Shown: one piece after another, positions 1 through 5,296 of the stretch
Layout: every line of letters begins with the position of its first letter
Numbering within the stretch: the stretch's first letter is position 1
Origin: a bacterium
GTDB taxonomy: Bacteria > SZUA-79 > Acidulodesulfobacterales > Acidulodesulfobacteraceae
Assembly: GCA_021803845.1 (NCBI GenBank)
Contig: JAJZLA010000100.1
Coordinates: 1-5,746 of the forward strand
Direction of reading: 5' to 3'
DNA: 5,746 nucleotides
The notes under the pieces: generated by a model
The model's database searches: none
Told to the model about the DNA's origin: nothing
The model's input: the letters and a program-made list of their open reading frames with translations, nothing else
Made by a program: the position numbers and the translations under genes

Positions 1-359
1 AAAGAAAATTTTTCAGGATAGAACCTTCTTTAAACGAACCGATAAAAATTTCTTTTTTTCTGAATAATAAATATTTCGATTCGGTACTGTTCGACCTGTC
101 CGGCGAAGGACTTTCTTTTCTGCTCGATTTCCCCGTAGAAAAACATACTGTTTTAGAGGGCGTAAAGATTAAATTTCCCGGCGGACTGTCGGAAATTACG
201 GTAAGAATGGAAATCAGGTCTGTAGCCAGACTCGATAATCTTAAATATAAGGTAGGCGCTCAGGCTATTAATTTAAAACCCGCCGAACAGGATGTTTTGT
301 TTAAATATATATTCAGAAGACAGCGTGAGATAGTAGCCGCTATGAAAGGGACGGTTTAA
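1..359 (+). CDS. PilZ-domain protein, C-terminal part (YcgR-like flagellar brake candidate); 5' end outside window
   Basis: This open frame enters from the left edge and reads codons from position 3 to a TAA stop at 357-359, giving 118 visible residues. Both hallmark c-di-GMP-binding motifs of PilZ domains are visible. RKFFR at 3-17 fits RxxxR, and DLSGEG at 93-110 fits (D/N)xSxxG about 25 residues later. The rest alternates short hydrophobic strands and ends in a helix-like tail (FKYIFRRQREIVAAM), as PilZ domains do. In YcgR-type proteins a preceding N-terminal domain contacts the flagellar motor, and c-di-GMP binding slows or biases rotation. That domain would lie outside the window, so the YcgR assignment is an inference from the PilZ motifs and the motility neighbourhood. 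The gene converges on the FlhB-like gene and overlaps it by 20 bp at the 3' ends. It could instead be another PilZ effector. Confidence 0.85.
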   Translation, partial: RKFFRIEPSLNEPIKISFFLNNKYFDSVLFDLSGEGLSFLLDFPVEKHTVLEGVKIKFPGGLSEITVRMEIRSVARLDNLKYKVGAQAINLKPAEQDVLFKYIFRRQREIVAAMKGTV

Positions 360-630
360 CGGCTTTTTCGTTTAATTCGTACAAAAACGCAAAAATATTC
401 GCTATAGCCTTATAAAGTTCGGGCGGAATTTCCTGGTAAATATCCAACCCGTCGAGTATATCGGCAAGCGCGTTATTTTTAGTTATAGGTATATTTTCTT
501 TTTTTGCGATTTCGATAATTTTTTCGGCAAGCTCTCCCCTGCCTTTGGCCGTAACGACCGGAGCGTTATTTTTTTTCGGGTCGTACCGCAGGGCTGTCGC
601 CTTGGCTAATTTAAACTTAGACTCTTTCAT
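340..630 (-). CDS. Stand-alone FlhB C-terminal-domain protein (EscU/YscU/HrcU/FlhB export-switch family, YlqH/FlhX-like)
   Basis: This 96-residue protein aligns by eye with the part of FlhB that follows the autocleavage site. It shows LRYDPKKNNAPVV (14-26), the AKG turn (28-30), an IAKKENIP segment (41-48) and EIPPELYKAIA (67-77) before a final helix. The membrane domain and the NPTH cleavage motif are absent. FlhB in the flagellar export gate switches secretion from rod/hook to filament substrates. Free-standing copies of its C-terminal domain are known, such as B. subtilis YlqH and Helicobacter pylori FlhX (HP1575), and FlhX can substitute for the corresponding piece of FlhB. The start at 628-630 has a strong GGAGGG site 10 nt upstream, inside the FliK-like gene, which it overlaps by 14 bp. 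Its 3' end overlaps the convergent PilZ gene. An intact frame, its own ribosome site and a full-length domain argue against a broken flhB. Confidence 0.85.
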   Translation of the reverse strand: MKESKFKLAKATALRYDPKKNNAPVVTAKGRGELAEKIIEIAKKENIPITKNNALADILDGLDIYQEIPPELYKAIANIFAFLYELNEKAVKPSLS

Positions 631-1543
631 TTATTATTTTCCCTCCGGAAAATGTTTCCGCGCCGGGGACGAAAGTTCCGGTATTTTCCTTAAAAGATAT
701 ATCCTTAAGGGTTATCCCGTCTTTCGACAGCATTTCTTTAAAGGATAATAGATTTTTATTTATAAGCTCTCTTGCCGCCGCCGGACATTCCTGAAATTTA
801 ACGCTAAGGAATTTATCGGAATAATATGAAAACAGCTTAATGCGGCCCAACCGGTTAAATTCCGTTTCAAGCATTAACATATATTTTTTCGGAGCGGCGC
901 TTAACGATTTTTTTTTATCGGGGGCGTCTTTTATAAAACGGCCGCGGTCGGAGGTTAAAATAACCGAACCCGAACCGAGCGCGGTGCCGAAATTAATATG
1001 GACAAACAAAAAATTGCCTTTTGCCTCGGCCGTTACGTTTTGTATGGAAGCGCTTAAACCGGACGCCGAAAGAGATTTAAAAGCGGCTCCAATATCGCCC
1101 TCCAAAACGCCCGTAAATGCTTTGCTATATAAATCCAGAGCTTTTTGAATATTAATATTATCCGCCGCATCGGCTACGACTTTAAATATTATTTCAACGC
1201 CGGCGCCGGCGCTTTCGTTTACGGCGCCGCTTTTAACGGCGCTTTCGAGCCTTAGTTTAACCGGAATGCCGAAGCTCTCGTCAAACGCTTTTCCTAAGGT
1301 AAATTCGTCGTAAAGGCTTTCGGGGATAACCGCCGTCAAAAGTTTACCGTTAATATTCAATATTCCGATCGGAGAGCCCGCTTCGCCCGAGGAAACGCTT
1401 ATTAAATCGGCCTCGATTATACTTCCCTGTTTTAATATTCCTAAAAGGGAGGATGTTATTTTTTCTTTTATAATTCCGGTTATTATATTATCGTTCCTGC
1501 TTAAACGGCCCGGTCCGCCAGTCTGCCCAGCTATATAATTCAT
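617..1543 (-). CDS. fliK: FliK-like flagellar hook-length control protein (YlqG-type)
   Basis: The protein has 308 residues. Residues ~218-286 resemble the conserved C-terminal FliK domain (Flg_hook): a hydrophobic strand (YMLMLETEFNRLG), then RIKLFSYYSDKFLSVKF, then a helix (ARELINKNLLSFKEMLSKDGI) and a last strand (LKDISFKE). In FliK this domain contacts FlhB and ends hook export at the right length. Residues ~38-75 form a beta-rich segment (IIEADLISV, GILNINGKLLTAVIP). The middle is rich in Ala, Ser and Gly. The sequence is far from enteric FliK and closer in architecture to the YlqG type, which is typically paired with a YlqH/FlhB-like gene, as here. The ATG shares a 4-bp ATGA overlap with the upstream stop and lacks a clear Shine-Dalgarno, pointing to translational coupling. 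Its stop lies 14 bp inside the FlhB-like gene. Family assignment rests on the C-terminal pattern and the neighbour. Confidence 0.72.
   Translation of the reverse strand: MNYIAGQTGGPGRLSRNDNIITGIIKEKITSSLLGILKQGSIIEADLISVSSGEAGSPIGILNINGKLLTAVIPESLYDEFTLGKAFDESFGIPVKLRLESAVKSGAVNESAGAGVEIIFKVVADAADNINIQKALDLYSKAFTGVLEGDIGAAFKSLSASGLSASIQNVTAEAKGNFLFVHINFGTALGSGSVILTSDRGRFIKDAPDKKKSLSAAPKKYMLMLETEFNRLGRIKLFSYYSDKFLSVKFQECPAAARELINKNLLSFKEMLSKDGITLKDISFKENTGTFVPGAETFSGGKIINERV
641..646 (-). promoter_or_regulatory. Shine-Dalgarno for the FlhB-like gene, inside the FliK-like gene
   Basis: The minus strand reads GGAGGG, 10 nt upstream of the ATG at 628-630. It lies within the last codons of the FliK-like gene. 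It supports the short 96-residue start over any longer reading and shows the FlhB C-terminal domain is translated as its own protein. Confidence 0.7.
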
Positions 1544-1830
1544 ACGACTAAATCTACATGGGGGTTATTTCCGCCTGCTCCTTCCTCAGCCTCTTTTCTC
1601 TCTTCTTCTTTCTCCTTTTCTTCTTCTTTGCGGTTTTTGTTTTTATCGTTAACGGGCTCGAGTACTTCGCTTAATTCGACCACCGTATTTAAAGCGGCTT
1701 CATCGGTATTTGCCATTTCTTTCTGAATTATATTGTTTGAATTTACTGCTAAAACATGGGAGGATGCGGCTATCTTTTCTACGGAAGGCAGATTTGTAAT
1801 AATTTGTTGAAGCTCTACTGTATCTATCAT
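1540..1830 (-). CDS. Small Lys/Glu-rich protein of a motility operon, function unknown
   Basis: This 96-residue protein has no recognisable enzymatic domain. Three parts are visible: an N-terminal segment (MIDTVELQQIITNLPSVEKIA, 1-21) likely to be helical; a middle with several Asn, Glu and Val residues; and a highly charged stretch at about 59-85 (KNKNRKEEEKEKEEERKEAEE), followed by a Gly/Asn linker and a short hydrophobic end, HVDLVV. From memory, small proteins with a similar plan (an M-I-x-x-LQ start, charged middle and terminal H-I-D-I-x-V-like strand) occur beside flagellar and chemotaxis genes in other bacteria, but that could not be checked here. There is no signal peptide or membrane segment. 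It starts 10 bp after the upstream CheW-domain gene with no clear Shine-Dalgarno and overlaps the FliK-like gene by 4 bp (ATGA), so its expression is tied to theirs. Confidence 0.75.
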   Translation of the reverse strand: MIDTVELQQIITNLPSVEKIAASSHVLAVNSNNIIQKEMANTDEAALNTVVELSEVLEPVNDKNKNRKEEEKEKEEERKEAEEGAGGNNPHVDLVV

Positions 1831-1840
1831 AACGATAGCG

Positions 1841-2584
1841 TTAAGACGTTAAATATTTAAAAATGCTTTCTATGTCTACAACCGAATAAAACTTTCCTTC
1901 AGCGTCTTCAAATACGTCAGATGTTATGTTGTTCGTGTTTTTAAATTTAAACGACGAAGAAGCGATAAGATTTTTATTTTTAACTCCGGTTATATTTTTT
2001 ATTTCGCTTACAGACAATCCGAAAAATTTATTTTCGTAAATACAGATTATTGTATATTTTAACAAAGCTTTAATATCCATAACTCCGTTTACTACCGCGG
2101 AAAAATCGTATATTGGGACGATTCTGTTTCTGTACGATATCACCCCTAGATGCCCGGTTTTTCTGGAAAAAATATTAACCGGAGTCTTGTATTTTATTAT
2201 TTCGTTTATATTTAAAGCCGGCATGGCATAAAAAGAATTTTTAGATACGAATGTAAAATATGAAACTTCCTTTTCCAAATCTATTTTAGGCTTGAACGAA
2301 GAATCGGGCGAAACTTCCGGAACGGCTTTGCTGACAGAAGACGCGATATGTATATCGAAAACTTTGTCTGGGGTTCGGGCAGGAAAAGCGGAAGAAGGGG
2401 AAACTGCGTTTAATCCGGTTTCCGGGGTCAGCAATTTATCGACCGGATAAGACAGTATCTGTGCCTGCCGTCCCGTTTCCGCCGTATTTTTTTTGTCAAG
2501 CAAATCATCTATCCACGGCGTTACTATATCCGAACCGACCGCCTTAAAGCCTTTTAAATCGTATAAATTGAAAGCGTTATTCAT
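1841..2584 (-). CDS. CheW-domain protein with N-terminal extension, ParP-like array-positioning partner candidate
   Basis: The 247-residue protein has a CheW fold at ~105-245. Recognisable elements are SYFTFVSKNSFYAMPALNINEII (108-130 region), GVISYRNRIVPIYDFS (147-162) and FFGLSVSEIKNITGV (187-201). The NLRG motif of classical CheW is replaced by SYRN, keeping the arginine (R152) but not the glycine. Residues 1-105 contain no known domain; they are Ser/Pro-rich with one more structured patch (VTPWIDDLLDKK, 21-32). In Vibrio, ParP has a C-terminal CheW-like domain that joins the array by binding CheA, and an N-terminal part that binds the ParA-family protein ParC. The same plan beside a ParA gene suggests the same role here, by inference. 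It starts in an ATGA overlap with the ParA gene and has a strong GGAGGAGGG ribosome site inside that gene. Alternatively it is simply an auxiliary coupling protein. Confidence 0.8.
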   Translation of the reverse strand: MNNAFNLYDLKGFKAVGSDIVTPWIDDLLDKKNTAETGRQAQILSYPVDKLLTPETGLNAVSPSSAFPARTPDKVFDIHIASSVSKAVPEVSPDSSFKPKIDLEKEVSYFTFVSKNSFYAMPALNINEIIKYKTPVNIFSRKTGHLGVISYRNRIVPIYDFSAVVNGVMDIKALLKYTIICIYENKFFGLSVSEIKNITGVKNKNLIASSSFKFKNTNNITSDVFEDAEGKFYSVVDIESIFKYLTS

Positions 2585-3408
2585 CTTTTGCCCTCCTCCT
2601 TCTGTTTGCCCCCGCCGTTATTATTAAAATTAAAATCGTCTATTATTTCCCTTGCGACGCTAATATAATCAAGCGCCCCTCTCGAATGAACGTCTATGTA
2701 TGTCAGCGGCTTTCTGAGCATGCTTGCGTCTCTGAATCTGGTATCTATATTAATTATACTATTAAAATGCATATCTTTATACTTATTTTTAAAATAATCC
2801 AGCGATTTAAGCGAAGAGTTGGTCCTCCTGTCGAACATCGTAATTAAAAGCCTGTACGTGCATCTAGAATCCAGCGCTTTTTCTATTTTATCTATAGTGG
2901 AAAGCAGAAGTTCGACCCCCCTTACCGATAAAAAATCCGACATTACCGGAATTATTATTTCGTCGCTTGCCGCAACGGCGCTTATAAGAAGAACGCTTAG
3001 CGCGGGCGAAGAATCTATTATAATATAGTCGTAATTATCGTAAAAAAACTTTAATTTCTCTTTGAGTTTTAATCCGCCGCCTTTTGAATTGGACAGTTCG
3101 GCTTCTATTCTGGCAAGATTGATGTTAGAGGGTATAAGGTCTATACAGCCGCCGTTTTTAAGCCTGTATTTATTAATTACGGCTTCATCGGGATTTAACG
3201 AATCGGATACTATTAAATTAGCTACGGAATATTCCAATTTTTCCGGTTCGACGGCGAGATGATTAGTAAGGCTTGCCTGAGGGTCGAGATCAACCAGCAG
3301 AACCCTGTAGCCGAAAATAGACAGGGAACTTCCCAGGGTAATAGCGGTCGTTGTTTTTCCTACGCCGCCTTTCTGGTTTGCCGTCGCAAAAATATACGGA
3401 GTTTTCAT
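2581..3408 (-). CDS. ParA/Soj-family ATPase in a chemotaxis operon (ParC/PpfA-like)
   Basis: This 275-residue protein has all the motifs of a partitioning ATPase. The deviant Walker A KGGVGKTT (13-20) carries the signature lysine K13 and the nucleotide-binding K18. Walker A' is VLLVDLDPQ (36-44), with D42 at the place of the catalytic Asp of Soj. Walker B is YIIIDSSPAL (128-137). The LLITMFDRRTNSS segment and the C-terminal SRGALDY...AREI block are typical of Soj-like members. Such ATPases dimerise on ATP, often bind DNA non-specifically, and position cargo. Located between cheW and a CheW-domain gene, without a ParB gene or an evident parS site, the likely cargo is the chemoreceptor array, as for Vibrio ParC or Rhodobacter sphaeroides PpfA. 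The start is fixed because an in-frame stop lies shortly upstream with no alternative start between; the ribosome site is weak. A 19-residue polar tail (about 257-275) ends the protein. Confidence 0.92.
   Translation of the reverse strand: MKTPYIFATANQKGGVGKTTTAITLGSSLSIFGYRVLLVDLDPQASLTNHLAVEPEKLEYSVANLIVSDSLNPDEAVINKYRLKNGGCIDLIPSNINLARIEAELSNSKGGGLKLKEKLKFFYDNYDYIIIDSSPALSVLLISAVAASDEIIIPVMSDFLSVRGVELLLSTIDKIEKALDSRCTYRLLITMFDRRTNSSLKSLDYFKNKYKDMHFNSIINIDTRFRDASMLRKPLTYIDVHSRGALDYISVAREIIDDFNFNNNGGGKQKEEGKR
2591..2601 (-). promoter_or_regulatory. Strong Shine-Dalgarno for the CheW-domain (ParP-like) gene, inside the ParA gene
   Basis: The minus strand reads AAGGAGGAGGG ending 6 nt before the ATG at 2584. 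It is embedded in the last codons of the ParA gene, which partly explains that protein's Lys/Glu/Gly-rich C-terminal end. Together with the ATGA overlap it confirms the start of the downstream gene and suggests efficient, coupled translation. Confidence 0.75.
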
Positions 3409-3430
3409 AATGGCTATAAAAGCTCATAAA

Positions 3431-3955
3431 TCATTTTATCATACCTTCTATAAGTTTATGCTCGCCCGTGGTAAATATCTTGTCTATATCAAGAAGTATT
3501 ATAAGCCTTTCGTCCAATTTGCCGACTCCTTTTATGTAGTCGGAGTCTAAACCGGCGATTAAAGGAGGCGGAGGCTGAATAGTCGAAGAATTAATCCTTA
3601 GCACTTCGGAAACGCTGTCAACTATAAGCCCTATAGTCTTGCTCATAATGTTTACTACTATAATCCTCGTTTCTTTCGTCGCTTCCTTTATGTTTAGATG
3701 GAATTTCTTCCTTATATCTACTATAGGAATAACCCTGCCCCTCAGATTAATTACTCCTTCGACGAAATCCGGAGCTTTAGGGACTTTCGTTATTTCGACT
3801 ATCCTGTTTATCTCTTGCACCTTTAAAATATCTAAGGCGAACTCCTCGTTGCCCAGCTTGAAAGTTACGAGCTGGACTATTTCGTCGATTTTGGAACCTG
3901 CTTCGGCGCCCGCCGGGCCGCTTTTTCTATTTTCGGTTTCCTTATTAATTTCCAT
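3431..3955 (-). CDS. cheW: Chemotaxis coupling protein CheW
   Basis: CheW links the histidine kinase CheA to chemoreceptors in the hexagonal array at the inner face of the membrane. The 174-residue product has a ~25-residue polar N-terminal tail and a canonical CheW domain over the rest. Visible landmarks are LVTFKLGNEEFALDI (29-43), VPKAPDFVEGVINLRGRVIPIVDIRKKF (58-85, containing NLRG with R72, the position needed for receptor coupling in the family), IGLIVDSVSEVLRI and a final RLIILLDIDKIF strand. The insert QPPPPLIAGLDSDYIKGV is normal for CheW. The start has a strong GGAGGA at 3961-3966, five bases upstream. The gene follows cheB by 44 bp and precedes the ParA gene by 22 bp. Of the two CheW-domain proteins here, this is the classical one. 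Confidence 0.96.
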   Translation of the reverse strand: MEINKETENRKSGPAGAEAGSKIDEIVQLVTFKLGNEEFALDILKVQEINRIVEITKVPKAPDFVEGVINLRGRVIPIVDIRKKFHLNIKEATKETRIIVVNIMSKTIGLIVDSVSEVLRINSSTIQPPPPLIAGLDSDYIKGVGKLDERLIILLDIDKIFTTGEHKLIEGMIK

Positions 3956-3999
3956 AGATTTCCTCCAAAGGTTATATTTTTATAAAAAATTAAAATAAA

Positions 4000-5070
4000 T
4001 CAGCATACGGTTTCTCTTATTATTTCGTCGCCGATTTTATATATAGGCAGAATCATATCGGCTATGCCCGCATCTACCACCGCCTTCGGCATACCGTAAA
4101 CGACGCATGTCGCTTCGTCCTGAGCAATCGTTTTCCCTCCGGTTTCTTTAATTTTTTTCATTCCCATAAGGCCGTCGGAACCCATACCGGTCAATATGAC
4201 TCCGAGGGCTTTCCCCGGATATCCTTTTGCGACCGATTCCATCATAACGGAAACGGACGGCCTGTTTATAAGGTCTTCCGGTTCCGTCGAAAGAGAAATT
4301 ACGAAACCTTCCCTTGTTTCCTTTACGATGCTGAGATGCTTGTCCCCCGGCGATAAATAAGCCGTTCCGGGTTTTATTATTTCTCCCCCGGCGGCTTCTA
4401 TAACCTTAATGTGCGATATAGAGGACAATCTTTCGGCAAAAGAACCGGTAAAGGCTTTAGGCATATGCTGAACGATAATAATAGGCACCGGGAAATTTTG
4501 CGGAAGTTTAGGTATAACGTCCTGAAGAGCTTTCGGTCCGCCCGTGGAAGAACCTATGGCGACTATATCTATTTTGTTATTTTTAACGGCCGTTCCGTTT
4601 TCTTTAAACGGCATTGCTTTAGAAACTCCCCCAGTTTGTTCGTTTAAACGCGGTTTAAAAAAATATTTTTTTGCGGTAATAGCCTTGATTTTTGAAATCA
4701 AATCGTCCTTTATTTTCAAGATGTTAAGGGATACGTTGGAAAGATTTTTCGGAATATAATCCGCCGCTCCTAAGTCTAGAGCGTCTAATGTTTCTTTGGC
4801 TCCCTCCTCGGTAAGGGAACTAAGCATTATTATCGGAATAGGAAATTTTTCCATAATGATTTTAAGGGCGGTAAGTCCGTCCATAACCGGCATCTCTATG
4901 TCCATAGTCGCTATGTCCGGTTTCAGGTCCTGAATCTGTCGTATAGCGTCCTGTCCGTCTTTTGCCGTCCCGACTACTTTGATATCGCTTTCCCCATCTA
5001 CGAGAGAGCTGATAGCCCTCCTCATAAAAGGAGAATCATCTACAATTAAAAGCCTGATAGGTTCCGCCAT
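4000..5070 (-). CDS. cheB: Chemotaxis response regulator protein-glutamate methylesterase CheB
   Basis: CheB removes methyl groups from (and deamidates) chemoreceptors to drive adaptation, and is activated by phosphotransfer from CheA. The 356-residue length is normal. The receiver domain (about 5-122) has the acidic pair D11/D12, phosphoacceptor D57 in MDIEMPVMDG, the switch residue S84 and K108. A polar linker (about 125-165) leads to the methylesterase domain. There the catalytic triad is visible as S175 in GSSTGG, H202 in VQHMP and D299 in TGMGSDG. No key residue is missing, so the enzyme should be active. The start at 5068-5070 gives the usual N-terminus immediately before the first receiver strand; a GGGG-containing site lies about 11 nt upstream, a little far. 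The gene is separated from cheA by a repeat element and a possible promoter, while cheW follows 44 bp downstream. Confidence 0.98.
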   Translation of the reverse strand: MAEPIRLLIVDDSPFMRRAISSLVDGESDIKVVGTAKDGQDAIRQIQDLKPDIATMDIEMPVMDGLTALKIIMEKFPIPIIMLSSLTEEGAKETLDALDLGAADYIPKNLSNVSLNILKIKDDLISKIKAITAKKYFFKPRLNEQTGGVSKAMPFKENGTAVKNNKIDIVAIGSSTGGPKALQDVIPKLPQNFPVPIIIVQHMPKAFTGSFAERLSSISHIKVIEAAGGEIIKPGTAYLSPGDKHLSIVKETREGFVISLSTEPEDLINRPSVSVMMESVAKGYPGKALGVILTGMGSDGLMGMKKIKETGGKTIAQDEATCVVYGMPKAVVDAGIADMILPIYKIGDEIIRETVC

Positions 5071-5113
5071 AAAATTTTAATCCCCTTTTCGTTATAACGC
5101 TATATGCCGCAAT

Positions 5114-5144
5114 ATTATATATTATTCCTGATTATTATTTGCAA
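5114..5144 (-). promoter_or_regulatory. Possible sigma-70-type promoter for cheB and downstream genes
   Basis: On the minus strand TTGCAA (5139-5144) resembles a -35 box. It is followed by TATATA at 17-bp spacing (5116-5121) or, overlapping it, a perfect TATAAT at 19-bp spacing (5114-5119). The -10 lies about 45 bp upstream of the cheB start. The region is very AT-rich, so chance matches are likely. The support is mainly positional: it is the only sizeable gap in the operon and separates cheB from cheA. Confidence 0.35.
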
Positions 5145-5171
5145 GCTGTTTAATAATCCAGTCTAATCAGT

Positions 5172-5199
5172 TCTGGATTCCCGCTTTCGCGGGAATGAC
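5172..5199 (+). repeat. Left terminal inverted repeat, hairpin-forming
   Basis: It begins TCTGGATTCCCGC and ends GCGGGAATGAC. The inner 20 nt (5177-5196) form a perfect 8-bp stem with a TTTC loop on the plus strand, or GAAA (a GNRA-type tetraloop) on the minus-strand transcript of the che genes. It matches the reverse complement of 5297-5324 with one mismatch. Confidence 0.85.
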
Positions 5200-5296
5200 T
5201 AAACTGTGATTCGGATATTCACCCGTCTGGCGTCATTCCCACGCAAGAAGAAATGACGACACTTTTACTAAATATTAAATTTCTTAATGTCATTAT

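Noticed and set aside
340..630. Truncated flhB pseudogene
   Set aside because: The frame is intact, the C-terminal domain is complete, it has its own strong ribosome site, and free-standing FlhB C-terminal proteins are a known type.
545..1148. Plus-strand open frames at 545-748 and 840-1148
   Set aside because: They lie opposite the FlhB-like and FliK-like genes, have no recognisable domain and no ribosome-site or operon context.
2581..3408. A chromosome or plasmid partitioning parA, or the flagellar-number regulator FlhG
   Set aside because: There is no ParB gene or evident parS site next to it and no flhF neighbour; placement between cheW and a CheW-domain gene fits array positioning better. 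FlhG also usually shows a different, MinD-like pattern with a C-terminal membrane-targeting helix, not seen here.
2819..3998. Plus-strand open frames at 2819-3028, 3062-3262 and 3639-3998
   Set aside because: They are antisense to the ParA and cheW genes, whose family motifs are unmistakable; their apparent hydrophobic segments are by-products of the complementary strand.
3956..3999. A promoter between cheB and cheW
   Set aside because: The 44-bp gap is AT-rich and contains TATAA-like strings, but no matching -35 element at proper spacing; the strong ribosome site explains what is needed there.
4411..4759. Plus-strand open frames at 4411-4647 and 4544-4759
   Set aside because: They lie entirely opposite cheB, across its linker and methylesterase region, and show no family resemblance.
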